NCBI RefSeq assembly: GCF_000425125.1
Contig: NZ_AULE01000031.1
Coordinates: 124,001 to 188,000 of the forward strand
Length of the DNA stretch: 64,000 bases
Reading direction: 5' to 3'
Source of the DNA: Paenibacillus taiwanensis DSM 18679
GTDB taxonomy: Bacteria; Bacillota; Bacilli; Paenibacillales; Paenibacillaceae
In this document: one piece after another, positions 14,462 through 22,946 of the stretch
Layout of the letters: every line of letters begins with the position of its first letter
Numbering within the stretch: the stretch's first letter is position 1
Notes under the pieces: model-generated
What the model was told of the DNA's origin: nothing
Databases searched by the model: none
The model's input: the letters and a program-made list of their open reading frames with translations, nothing else
Position numbers and translations under genes: made by a program

Positions 14462-16321
14462 TTAACCCGCCTCTTCTCGATCCTCGCTCATGGTCAATTC
14501 GTAATAGAACCCTCTCTTCTCGATCAGTTCGTCATGCGAACCACGCTCCATGACCTCACCATCGTTAATAACAAGAATCATGTCCGCATTACGAATCGTG
14601 CTGAGACGATGAGCAATAACAAAGCTGGTTCGTCCTTTCATCAACGTGTGCATGGCAGCTTGAATATGCAATTCCGTTCTTGTGTCCACACTGCTCGTAG
14701 CCTCATCCAAAATGAGTATTGCAGGGTCAGCCAAAATAGCACGTGCTATCGTCAGCAATTGCCGTTGCCCCTGACTCAGACTTCCTCCACTCCCGTTAAG
14801 CATAGAATCATATCCGTGTGGAAGCTTCTTAATAAATTCGTGTGCATTAGCCAGCTTTGCTGCGGCCTCCACTTCCTCATCTGTAGCATCTAACTTGCCA
14901 TAACGAATATTGTTTCGAATCGAGTCGGTGAATACATGCGCATCCTGTAGCACAATGCCGAGCTGACTTCGCAAGCTCCGCTTGTCAGCAAGGCCAATGT
15001 TTTGGCCATCAATCCGAATCGTACCCTGATCGATATCGTAAAACCGTGTCAGCAAGTTCATAATCGTTGTTTTCCCTGCACCAGTAGGGCCCACAAGCGC
15101 AATCATCTCACCTGGCTTAGCCGAAAACGTTACTCGCTTCAGAATAGGCTGTTCTGGATTGTAACCAAAACTTACTTCATTAAATTGAACGTGACCGGCT
15201 ACGCGACCAATCGATTCATGCTTTAACTCTGCATTAAACTCAGACTTTGTATCCATAACCTCAAAAACACGTTCAGCACCTGCAATACCGGATTGAATCA
15301 TGTTATATTGATTTGCCAGTTCATTTATCGGACCACTTAACTGCCTGGAATAATTAAGAAAGCTAACGATAACACCCACACGTGTCCATCCTGAAAAAGC
15401 CATCCAGCCCCCAACGACAGCGATTACGATATACGTAAGGTGGCTCATCATATTCATAACAGGTCCCATCATGCCAGACAAAATTTGTGCTCTCGTGCCT
15501 GCCTGACGAAGCCGCTCGTTCATAACTTTAAATTCCTCGGCAGAGCGCCCTTCCCTGCGAAACAGCTTAACGACCTTCTGTCCCGAAATTGTTTCCTCGA
15601 TATAACCATTTAATTGCCCCAAGCTCTCTTGCTGGCCTTTAAAATGTTTACGGGTACGTACCGCAATCTTCTTCGTTGCAACCGTTACAAGCGGAATCGT
15701 AATCAGACTAACCATTGTTAGCCAGACGTTTAAGTACAACATAAAGCTGATGGCCCCGATAATAGTGACAGCACTTGAAATCATTTGAATGAGGCTCTGG
15801 TTTAACGTATTGGACAGATTCTCAATATCATTTGTCGTTCGACTCATTAATTCCCCATGCGGCGTGCGGTCAAAGTAACCTAACGGCAGCTGCTGCATAT
15901 GGTGAAACAAGTCTCTGCGCAGCTCTAACACCGTTTGTTGGGACAAGCCCGCCATCAGGTACGTCTGGAGCCATGACATTACGCTGCTGCAAACATATAT
16001 AAGCAGCAAAACAAGGCAGAGCTGAAACAGCCCTTCCGCATCCTGTGGGATAATATGACGGTCAACTGCTCTTCCTAACAAATAAGGGGCAATTAAAGCA
16101 AGGCCTGAGCTAGCTACAGCCAAAATAATGATCCACGTTAAACTAGACCGCTGTCTACTTAAATAACCCCACAGCCGCTTTAATGTAGCACTTGTATGTT
16201 TAGCCCGTTCCTTTGGTACAGGCCCAACGGGACGGCGGCCGCCAAAGCCAGCTGCTGCTGGCAATTCCTTCGGGGGCTTTGCTTGTGAAGTAGTTCCGTG
16301 CCCTGATGTTGCTTCAGCCAT
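14462..16321 (-). CDS. ABC exporter half-transporter, catalytically complete subunit (BmrD/TM288-like)
   Basis: The 619-residue protein has an extended N-terminus, a six-helix exporter transmembrane domain and a C-terminal ATPase. Walker A is GPTGAGKTT, the signature LSQGQRQL, Walker B ILILDEATSSVD with intact catalytic Glu, and H-loop VIAHRLSTI. The partner upstream is degenerate at the equivalent Glu and His positions, so the two form an asymmetric heterodimer. The ATG at 16321 has AAAGGAGG nine bases upstream and overlaps the partner's end by eight bases. Likely role is multidrug or peptide export. Confidence 0.92.
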   Translation of the reverse strand: MAEATSGHGTTSQAKPPKELPAAAGFGGRRPVGPVPKERAKHTSATLKRLWGYLSRQRSSLTWIIILAVASSGLALIAPYLLGRAVDRHIIPQDAEGLFQLCLVLLLIYVCSSVMSWLQTYLMAGLSQQTVLELRRDLFHHMQQLPLGYFDRTPHGELMSRTTNDIENLSNTLNQSLIQMISSAVTIIGAISFMLYLNVWLTMVSLITIPLVTVATKKIAVRTRKHFKGQQESLGQLNGYIEETISGQKVVKLFRREGRSAEEFKVMNERLRQAGTRAQILSGMMGPVMNMMSHLTYIVIAVVGGWMAFSGWTRVGVIVSFLNYSRQLSGPINELANQYNMIQSGIAGAERVFEVMDTKSEFNAELKHESIGRVAGHVQFNEVSFGYNPEQPILKRVTFSAKPGEMIALVGPTGAGKTTIMNLLTRFYDIDQGTIRIDGQNIGLADKRSLRSQLGIVLQDAHVFTDSIRNNIRYGKLDATDEEVEAAAKLANAHEFIKKLPHGYDSMLNGSGGSLSQGQRQLLTIARAILADPAILILDEATSSVDTRTELHIQAAMHTLMKGRTSFVIAHRLSTIRNADMILVINDGEVMERGSHDELIEKRGFYYELTMSEDREEAG

Positions 16322-18110
16322 GTAATACGTCCTCCTTTCTGAGCTGGGATTCAACAATATCTCGATACAAGAGACTCGTTCGTATCAACTCATCATGCGT
16401 CCCCTGTGCCGCAATTTGTCCATTCTCAAGCACGATAATGCTGTCCGCTGCTACAATAGAAGAGATACGTTGCGCAATTACGATAGATGTACGGTGGCGC
16501 ATTCGTTCACGCAATGCCTGCTGAATACGCGCTTCCGTCTTTAAATCGACAGCACTTGTGCTGTCATCCAGTATTAAAATATCAGGCTTGGCAAGCAGCG
16601 TTCGTGCGAGCGATATCCGCTGCTTCTGACCACCTGATAAATTGACGCCCCGCTGGCCGACAACCGTATCGTAACCGGCTGGCAGTCGTTCGATAAATGT
16701 ATGCGCTTCGGCTGCACGCGCTGCATCCTCCACTTCCGCTTGAGAAGCTTCTGGCATGCCATAGCGTATATTGTCCCTGATCGTGCCGCTAAACAACAAA
16801 GCTTGCTGTAGCACCATCCCTACTCTGCGGCGCAGCTCATAAATATCCATATCCTTTATATTGTGACCATCAATAAGTACACGGCCAGAAGTTGGCTCAT
16901 ACAATCTTGGAATTAGATGGACAAGAGACGACTTTCCTGATCCAGTAGCTCCTATAATTGCTACGGTCTGACCTGCTTCCACCTGAAAATGAATATCGTT
17001 TAGTATTTGCGCCTGCATCCCCTCATCATAAGCAAAGGAAACATGTTCAAATGAAATCCGACCCTTTAGCACGCCTTCCTCCCGTGGATTGCTTGTAACT
17101 ACCGTGTCTGACATGTCCACTATGTCCTCTACTGTGTGTGTCGTGTCCACCATGTCCTCCACCGTGTCAGGAACTGTGTTCAGCACTTCTTTAATGCGGT
17201 CTGCGGAAGCTTTAGCTCGGGAAATGTTCATAATCATTGATCCGATGGACAGCAAAGAAAACAGAATTTGAGTCATGTAATTCAAATAAGCAATTAATTG
17301 GCCTACATTAATAGCTCCATTCCATGTTTGTGCGCCACCATACCATAGCACCGCTACAATACTCGTATTAAGCACTAGCATCATAAGGGGCATATGAAGA
17401 GCAATCGTTCGAAACGCCTTTAAAGCATGCTCAAAATAGTGTTGGTTCGCCTTCTCAAACCGCGCTTCTTCATAGTCTGAGCGAACAAAAGCCTTCACCA
17501 CCCGAATGCCGGACAAATTTTCTTGCAGCACCGTATTTACCCGATCCAGCTTATGCTGCATCTTACCAAACATCGGGATGGACAGTCTCATCAATATTAG
17601 TAAGGCGCTTAACAACAATGGAATCGTAATGGCTAACACAAGTGACAATCGTGGGCTAATGATCACCGCCATCATAATGCTGCCAAGCAGCATCAACGGC
17701 GAACGAACCATAATTCTTAATGCGATTTGTACCATATTTTGCACCTGCACAATATCGCTCGTCAGACGGGTGATCAACGACCCCGTCGTCACACGATCCA
17801 AATCACGGAACGAGAACGTTTGGATGTGGCGAAACAGATCATACCGTAAATCTGCGCCGAAGTTCTGTGCAGCTTTGCTTGAAAATACGGTGCACCCAGC
17901 ACCCCCGATCAATCCCACCAGAGCAACACCAATCATTATCGCCCCGACGTGCCAAATATGTTGTACATCCCCTTTCATCACACCCTCATTCACGATCGAT
18001 GCCATTAACTGCGGCTGCAACAAATCCATGCCTACTTCCAGAACCATAAATAAAGGCGCTAATATTGCCGCTGCCCAATAAGGTTTTAAATAACGAATTA
18101 AACGAATCAT
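16314..18110 (-). CDS. ABC exporter half-transporter, degenerate-site subunit (BmrC/TM287-like)
   Basis: The 598-residue exporter has a six-helix transmembrane domain and an ATPase with Walker A GATGSGKSS and signature LSGGQKQR. Walker B reads ILILDDSTSAVD, with Asp in place of the catalytic Glu, and the H-loop is VIAQRISSI, with Gln for His. This combination marks the non-hydrolysing partner of heterodimeric exporters. An unusual acidic insert of 10-residue repeats (TVEDMVDTTH, TVEDIVDMSD) lies in the linker between the two domains. Start ATG has GAGGAG upstream. The MarR gene-exporter pair order resembles the streptococcal rcrRPQ operon. Confidence 0.92.
   Translation of the reverse strand: MIRLIRYLKPYWAAAILAPLFMVLEVGMDLLQPQLMASIVNEGVMKGDVQHIWHVGAIMIGVALVGLIGGAGCTVFSSKAAQNFGADLRYDLFRHIQTFSFRDLDRVTTGSLITRLTSDIVQVQNMVQIALRIMVRSPLMLLGSIMMAVIISPRLSLVLAITIPLLLSALLILMRLSIPMFGKMQHKLDRVNTVLQENLSGIRVVKAFVRSDYEEARFEKANQHYFEHALKAFRTIALHMPLMMLVLNTSIVAVLWYGGAQTWNGAINVGQLIAYLNYMTQILFSLLSIGSMIMNISRAKASADRIKEVLNTVPDTVEDMVDTTHTVEDIVDMSDTVVTSNPREEGVLKGRISFEHVSFAYDEGMQAQILNDIHFQVEAGQTVAIIGATGSGKSSLVHLIPRLYEPTSGRVLIDGHNIKDMDIYELRRRVGMVLQQALLFSGTIRDNIRYGMPEASQAEVEDAARAAEAHTFIERLPAGYDTVVGQRGVNLSGGQKQRISLARTLLAKPDILILDDSTSAVDLKTEARIQQALRERMRHRTSIVIAQRISSIVAADSIIVLENGQIAAQGTHDELIRTSLLYRDIVESQLRKEDVLHG
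17111..17167 (-). repeat. In-frame 30-bp imperfect tandem repeat in the exporter linker
   Basis: Two 27-base blocks at 17111-17137 and 17141-17167 are spaced by 30 bases and share most positions (TGTCCAC-ATGTCCTC-AC-GTGT). They encode the repeated acidic decapeptide between the membrane domain and ATPase. The length is a multiple of three, so the frame is kept. Confidence 0.7.
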
Positions 18111-18138
18111 CCCGACACTCCTCTAATTATAAAGCCGA

Positions 18139-18585
18139 CTAACGAACTTCCTTCTCTATTCGATTCAGATTGTCGTACATATGAAGCAGCATCCGTCGAA
18201 ATAGAAGTTTCTCTTCCGGCACAAAACCTTCAAAACATTGATGCTCCAACGTCTGTAACGTCTCCGTTAGCACACCAGCGGCATGGCGACCTTTGTCCGT
18301 CAAAAATACACGTGACAAACGATGGTCCTGCTCATCTTGTCTCCGTTCCACAAGCCCCGTCTTCTCCATCCGCGTAATCATAACGGTTAAGGTTGCCGGC
18401 TGTACACGCAGCTTGTGCGCCAGTTCATTCTGGCTCTGCCCATCTTCTTCTGCAAGACGGAACAACAACGGCGGCTGCCCCGGATAAACCTCCACATCCT
18501 GGGTCAAATCATGTAATGTGCGTCGGTGCAGCTTCATGACCTGTATCATGACATGCGTCAATGATTCCGATTGATATATATCCAT
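18139..18585 (-). CDS. MarR family transcriptional regulator
   Basis: The 148-residue protein has the MarR winged-helix core: PLLFRLAEEDGQSQNELAH, QPATLTVMITRMEKTGLVER and the wing DEQDHRLSRVFLTDKGR. It heads the operon with the heterodimeric ABC exporter, 28 bases upstream, so it is very likely its repressor. A 12-bp palindrome, TTAGTCGACTAA, sits 20 bases before its start, downstream of a sigma-A promoter, which supports autoregulation. Ligand unknown. Confidence 0.93.
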   Translation of the reverse strand: MDIYQSESLTHVMIQVMKLHRRTLHDLTQDVEVYPGQPPLLFRLAEEDGQSQNELAHKLRVQPATLTVMITRMEKTGLVERRQDEQDHRLSRVFLTDKGRHAAGVLTETLQTLEHQCFEGFVPEEKLLFRRMLLHMYDNLNRIEKEVR

Positions 18586-18604
18586 ACCTATAGCCCCTTA
18601 TTAT

Positions 18605-18616
18605 TTAGTCGACTAA
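18605..18616. promoter_or_regulatory. Palindrome TTAGTCGACTAA, candidate MarR operator
   Basis: This is a perfect 12-bp palindrome just downstream of the -10 box of the MarR-ABC promoter. A related half-site, GACTAA, recurs in the gap between the MarR and exporter genes. Its position would block transcription start. Confidence 0.5.
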
Positions 18617-18621
18617 TTAAT

Positions 18622-18650
18622 AAGGTAGACCTCATTTTGTTCCCTGTCAA
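18622..18650 (-). promoter_or_regulatory. Sigma-A promoter of the MarR-ABC exporter operon
   Basis: On the minus strand TTGACA (18645-18650) is followed by a 17-bp spacer and TACCTT (18622-18627). The start would fall on the MarR-type palindrome. Confidence 0.6.
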
Positions 18651-18797
18651 TCTTCCATTCCAAACTATGAAGAAGCATACTTCGAATAAACAGAAAAGGG
18701 GATGTCCAGAAAGTCAGTCTAAACTGACTTGACTACGGCCCCCCCCATTTTTGTTGAGTGTCATAAATAAGCACAAAAAACTGTGTTTTCTTGTGAT

Positions 18798-19099
18798 ATG
18801 GAAGTTACGACACTAACATTTCACAAAGGACGGTTTTTATACGTAATCAAATGACTACTAGAGAAACGTATACTATACAGTGGACACTTCCTCTAGGAGC
18901 AATGGAAGAACAATCTGTTAACAAACACTTACTCGCACCTACCATTAAGCCCCATGACAACAAACAACCTCAGATGATTGTGGATTTGGAGCGCTACGTT
19001 TATGCGGATATGCGGATTTATGCTTATAAAGGAAGATCACATGGAAAACGGTCAATTGAAACCGGTCTACAATGTGCAGATGGCAAACGATAACCAGTT
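18798..19099 (+). repeat. Direct repeat, copy 1 (302 bp)
   Basis: This segment recurs at 19878-20179, exactly 1080 bp away, with about 12 substitutions by eye and no gaps (about 96% identity). It includes the transposase N-terminal segment and the start of the C-terminal segment joined by an internal deletion. Confidence 0.9.
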
Positions 19100-19420
19100 C
19101 ATTCTGTCCTACAACCTGCACCAACGCCTTACCGATACACGCTGCTTCATCCGCCCATTATGAAGCGCCTGGCCGCATCTGCTTTGCCGATGCCCAAGAC
19201 GGTGCTAGCCGACGCGGGCTATGGCAGGGAGGAAAATGATTTGTATGCGGTAGGGGAAGACAAAGTACAGCGTTTTGATGCGCTCCTGTCTTACCACAGC
19301 TATATGGAGGAGAAGACACGTCGTTACGAAAAGGACATTGGACATGCCTCAAACTGGACGTAGGAAGGACACGTTGATCGGTTCGTGTGCCCGAGTAGCC
19401 GCTACATTCGCATTAAGAAA
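18851..19420 (+). pseudogene. IS1182-type transposase, internally deleted and frameshifted
   Basis: The frame starting MTTRETYTIQWTLPLG matches the N-terminus of IS1182 transposases. The central part is missing. The sequence then jumps frame to [20 protein letters not shown] and [13 protein letters not shown], hits a stop, and continues in another frame as LAASALPMPKTVLADAGYG and EENDLYAVGEDK to about 19420. These last segments are the conserved IS1182 C-terminal half. At least two frameshifts and a large deletion make it inactive. Confidence 0.8.
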
Positions 19421-19877
19421 TAAAAAACGATAGAGTAGAGCGCAGAGAGCGATGATAGCTGGTTGAATAGGCTGACTTTGGTGGACAGAAGATCCGTTAT
19501 GTGCGGTAAAAACACGCTTTTGGGGTAGCTACCGGACAGGATATTCGCTATTGCCTCCAAACTACCGCCAAACGGGGACGAAATACGCAATTAGCGTACC
19601 TCCTGTCCGCTAAGGGGCCAAATAATTTTTACATCTACCCCATAACGGATCTCTCGTCCGGTCACGTATTCCGCGCCACTACCGCACCATCATACCGATG
19701 ATCGGCGCGAACTGTACATCGACATATTGTTTCATTATGAAATATTTTGTTTGGTTTGAAAATTAGTAGTTTAGATGTGAGCGCATCGCCCTAGCTCGTT
19801 ACAGATAGGTAGACGATGGATAGCGTGTGCGAGTAGAAATTTAACGAATGGATACGTAGAAACCCTATTCCTGCAAA

Positions 19878-20179
19878 ATGGAAGTTACGACACTAACATT
19901 TCACAAAGGACGGTTTTTATACGTAATCAAATAACTACTAGAGAACCGCATACTATACAGTGGACACTTCCTCTAGGGGCAATGGAAGAACACCCTGTTA
20001 ACAAACACCTACTCGCACCTACCATTAAGCCCCATGACAACAAACAAGCTCAGATGATTGTGGATTTGGAGCGCTACGTTTATGCGGATATGCGGATTTA
20101 TGCTTATGAAGTAAGATCACATGGAAAAGGGTCAATTGAAACCGGTCTACAATATGCAGATGGCAAACGATAACCAGTT
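19878..20179 (+). repeat. Direct repeat, copy 2 (302 bp)
   Basis: This is the second copy of the segment at 18798-19099. It carries the same internal deletion junction of the transposase, but similarity stops at 20179, where copy 1 continues into the C-terminal half. Shared deletion implies copying after the deletion arose. Confidence 0.9.
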
Positions 20180-20227
20180 GAAGGCGGCGGGCATCCGGTT
20201 CACCATTTTAGGCAGAAGCATAAGAAC

Positions 20228-20273
20228 CAAAAAAGTTGGACGGAAAACATGACGTTTTTCTGCCCAACTTTTT
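20228..20273. terminator. Bidirectional hairpin at the end of the permease gene
   Basis: AAAAAAGTTGG pairs with CCAACTTTTTT (one gap) around an inner AAAAC/GTTTT stem. T-runs occur on both strands. It follows the YtrC-like permease stop on the minus strand and may belong to the IS end. Confidence 0.65.
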
Positions 20274-20309
20274 TAGTTTGAGACTTTTCGGCCAGCCCTG
20301 TCAATTCAC

Positions 20310-21302
20310 TTACAGTTTTATTTTCATACGTGATAATGTCCTAATCAGAACATAACCTATCAGCCCCGCTACTAGGAAACCGATGGTATACCCAATCCGT
20401 CCTTGGTAAATGCTCTCGTAGCAGAATGAGCCGCCAAGCAGTGCGACACATAACGTAAAGCCAATCTTAAGCACCGTTTCCCATACTGGGAAAATAACAA
20501 GTTTGCCATTGTTTTCGGCTCGACTTCTGGAGTAGGCGTATAAACCTCCCGCAAATGCGAGTACGGTTAGCAACAGCAGGTTGAACCAACTGTAATTGCC
20601 ATGATAACCATTCAACCACTGATTGGTATCCGGCAACAAATTTTCAATTTGATAATAGCTGTCATGAAAAATGCTAAACGCAGATATCAGCTTTCTAAAC
20701 TGTAAAACTAAAAAATAGGGTAAGAGCAGCATAATAAAGGAAAAAACAAGCTGAGACACCCAACTCCCGCTAATGGTGCCGATAAACAAGGATACTGCAT
20801 ATGCAGAATACACCACAAGTAAACAGACGACAACATTGTTGGTGTAATGATCCCATTGTACGTAAGGCTCGGCAACTGTGTTGTAAAGCACAACAACATC
20901 AATGACGACGTTAACGAGCACCGCCATCGTAATAAAGCTCATCCCTACTAGAAACTTTGTTGTGAAAATGTGCAGGCGTGAGTAAGGTAGAGAAAATGTA
21001 AACTCTTGAATACCAGAGCGTCGTTCAAACCCAAGCTGCCAAATAGCTAGTATCGCAGCTAACAAACATAATATAATCCGGAGACTAATGAGGCTGTATT
21101 CATTATAATACATTCCATGTTCTTGTATAAATATTAGTGCATCCTCCACACGATCAGAGGAGTCTAACATCCATTTGTTCATATGTGGAATCGGCAATAC
21201 AAACAGCCCCATCACCAGCATCGCCCACATCATGAGCCTAACCTGTCGCAGTTCCTTTGCCCACAGCCCCGAGGGAAACCATCTAAGCCACATCACCGTC
21301 AC
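20310..21302 (-). CDS. ABC-2 type permease of a YtrBC-like transporter
   Basis: The 330-residue membrane protein has about eight hydrophobic segments and a large loop, typical of permeases that pair with GntR/YtrA-linked ATPases. It starts MTVMWLRWFPSGLWAKELRQ. Its start overlaps the end of the ATPase gene by 20 bases, so translation is coupled. Substrate unknown; related systems respond to cell-wall antibiotics. Confidence 0.8.
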   Translation of the reverse strand: MTVMWLRWFPSGLWAKELRQVRLMMWAMLVMGLFVLPIPHMNKWMLDSSDRVEDALIFIQEHGMYYNEYSLISLRIILCLLAAILAIWQLGFERRSGIQEFTFSLPYSRLHIFTTKFLVGMSFITMAVLVNVVIDVVVLYNTVAEPYVQWDHYTNNVVVCLLVVYSAYAVSLFIGTISGSWVSQLVFSFIMLLLPYFLVLQFRKLISAFSIFHDSYYQIENLLPDTNQWLNGYHGNYSWFNLLLLTVLAFAGGLYAYSRSRAENNGKLVIFPVWETVLKIGFTLCVALLGGSFCYESIYQGRIGYTIGFLVAGLIGYVLIRTLSRMKIKL

Positions 21303-22158
21303 CTCCCGACTTCCAACTGAACCAATCTTCCAATGTGAGCGGAAGCTCCTCGATTAACAGCGTATCTTGCTGCCGCAATGTGCCGTACAATTGTTCCGAC
21401 TCGATAAGCACGGTAAAAACACGCCCTACCTGTTGAAGCACGTGGACTTGCTCCTGCTGAAGCCAAGCCGGAGGCTCTTGCTCGGCGAACACAACTTGCA
21501 GCTTGCGTACTTGACTGCGCAAGTCCTCAAGTGTCCACTGTTCATCAGTCCGACCGTCGCGCAGCAGTACGACTGTATCTGCGATCCGGTCCAACTCATG
21601 GAGCATATGAGACGAGATCAAAATAGCGCTGTCTGGTGTGACCGATTCCATAATGAGCGCTAGCAAATGCTTCTTGGCGACCGCATCAACTCCATTTGTC
21701 GGCTCATCAAGCATAATTACACGGGCACGGGTCGCAAGCCCCAGTGCGGTACTAAAGAGCATCTTCATCCCTTTTGATAAGGAGCGCACCGGCTTGCCAA
21801 CGGGCAATTGGAACCGTTCCATCGCTTCAAGAAAGAAAAAGCCGTCGAAGTTCGGATAAATACGACCGAACAATTGAGCACACTGCTGGAGCGTGTACCC
21901 TTCTAAAGCTACTGGTGAATCCGGAATAAACACAACATCTTTTTTCGATTGTGCACGCTTATGTACGTTGATGTCATCGATCATCACCTGGCCTTGATCT
22001 GGATCATAAATACCAACAATCGTCCGCATCAAGGTAGTCTTGCCGGTTCCGTTCCGCCCGATCAAGCCGATAATCGTACCTGGTTGAATACACAACGACA
22101 CACCGGACAGCACCTGCTTATCGTCAATCTTCTTATGTACGGATTCAATCCGCAGCAT
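21283..22158 (-). CDS. ABC transporter ATPase (YtrB-like)
   Basis: The protein has Walker A GLIGRNGTGKTT, signature region VRSLSKGMKMLFSTALGLA, Walker B VIMLDEPTNGVD and H-loop ILISSHMLHELD. Of three in-frame ATG codons, that at 22158 is preferred because GGGGGG lies six bases upstream, giving 292 residues. It overlaps the GntR gene by 14 bases. It energises the adjacent permease. Confidence 0.9.
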   Translation of the reverse strand: MLRIESVHKKIDDKQVLSGVSLCIQPGTIIGLIGRNGTGKTTLMRTIVGIYDPDQGQVMIDDINVHKRAQSKKDVVFIPDSPVALEGYTLQQCAQLFGRIYPNFDGFFFLEAMERFQLPVGKPVRSLSKGMKMLFSTALGLATRARVIMLDEPTNGVDAVAKKHLLALIMESVTPDSAILISSHMLHELDRIADTVVLLRDGRTDEQWTLEDLRSQVRKLQVVFAEQEPPAWLQQEQVHVLQQVGRVFTVLIESEQLYGTLRQQDTLLIEELPLTLEDWFSWKSGGDGDVA

Positions 22159-22540
22159 GTCCATCCCCCCATAAAAAATCACATTCCCGCGTAATCATCT
22201 CTACAAATTGTTCTCTCTTTAACCCGAGATGCTTGGCTTCCACCGCTAAGCGCCGCACCTCTTCCTGTAACGCCTCATTCCGCTCAACGGCCATACGTGG
22301 AGCATCTGGCTCTGCCACAAAAGTACCTTTTCCTCGTATCGTCTGAATGACCCCCTGACGCTCTAGCTCCTGATAGGCTTTACTAACCGTATTCGGATTA
22401 ATGAGCAGCGTTGAGGACAGCTCCCTAACAGAAGGCACTTTCTCCCCTGTCCTCATCGCTCCTTTGGCAATCAGTGCCTTCATCTGTTCGACAATCTGCT
22501 CATAGATAGGGGTTGTGCCACGCTCTTGAAGACGAATCAT
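22145..22540 (-). CDS. GntR family regulator, YtrA subfamily
   Basis: The 131-residue protein has the GntR winged helix (PIYEQIVEQMKALIAKGAM, KVPSVRELSSTLLINPNTVSKAYQELERQGVI, RGKGTFVAE) and only a short C-terminal tail, which is the YtrA subfamily. A GAGGAGG ribosome site precedes the ATG. It heads the ABC operon and almost certainly represses it through the GTGTACTA repeat at 22771. Confidence 0.93.
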   Translation of the reverse strand: MIRLQERGTTPIYEQIVEQMKALIAKGAMRTGEKVPSVRELSSTLLINPNTVSKAYQELERQGVIQTIRGKGTFVAEPDAPRMAVERNEALQEEVRRLAVEAKHLGLKREQFVEMITRECDFLWGDGHAAD

Positions 22541-22770
22541 GCGCTACCTCCTCTCTTACACTTACTGTACCTTTTACGTATCCCTTGACTACCAACTATT
22601 CATTACTTGCTCCTGCACATAATGTTTCCATTACATTCGTACAAACAGATACTGACTGGCCTTACTCTTTAAACGATTCCCAGCTTGACCCTACCTTCCC
22701 GTCTACAAGCAGGATCTGTCTAGCTCTTGAAGCTACTGAAGCAACGAGCCACTTCCTTATCCGCAAGATA

Positions 22771-22793
22771 GTGTACTATATCAACTAGTACAC
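22771..22793. promoter_or_regulatory. GntR/YtrA-type operator
   Basis: GTGTACTA-tatcaac-TAGTACAC is a perfect 8-bp inverted repeat. It starts about 10 bases downstream of the -10 box, at the expected transcription start. GT...AC ends with central TA are typical of YtrA-subfamily operators. Confidence 0.7.
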
Positions 22794-22802
22794 TTAATAC
22801 AC

Positions 22803-22831
22803 ATAATACATGTAGCGTTTGCTGTTGTCAA
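22803..22831 (-). promoter_or_regulatory. Sigma-A promoter of the GntR-ABC operon
   Basis: On the minus strand TTGACA (22826-22831), a 17-bp spacer and TATTAT (22803-22808) form a near-consensus promoter. The leader to the GntR start at 22540 is about 255 bases long and holds no gene. The stretch 22541-22946 otherwise contains only the operator and the ribosome site for the divergent hydrolase. Confidence 0.8.
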
Positions 22832-22946
22832 TTTCTATGCTTCATCTATTTAAAAGGGGTTGCTTGCCCACAACTGTGTTACAATCTTCGTAATCATCAC
22901 GTTTACGCTAATAGCTGTTCACAACACGCTTAAGGAGGAGTTTATT

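Larger units (their letters stand above)
18698..20300. mobile_element. Decayed IS1182-family element(s)
   Basis: The segment has transposase fragments of IS1182 type, a 302-bp direct duplication and imperfect terminal repeats. The left end reads GGGGATGTCCAGAAAGTC near 18699. The inverted right end near 20280-20300 reads GGGCTGGCCGAAAAGTC. A perfect hairpin AAGTCAGT-ctaa-ACTGACTT (18711-18730) and a run of eight C (18739-18746) lie near the left end. No frame is long enough for an active transposase. The region 19421-19877 between fragments holds no gene. It was inserted between the MarR promoter and the YtrC-like permease gene. Confidence 0.7.

Noticed and set aside
19402-19590. 62-residue minus-strand frame in the IS region
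   Set aside because: No ribosome site; it lies in degraded sequence between the two IS fragments.
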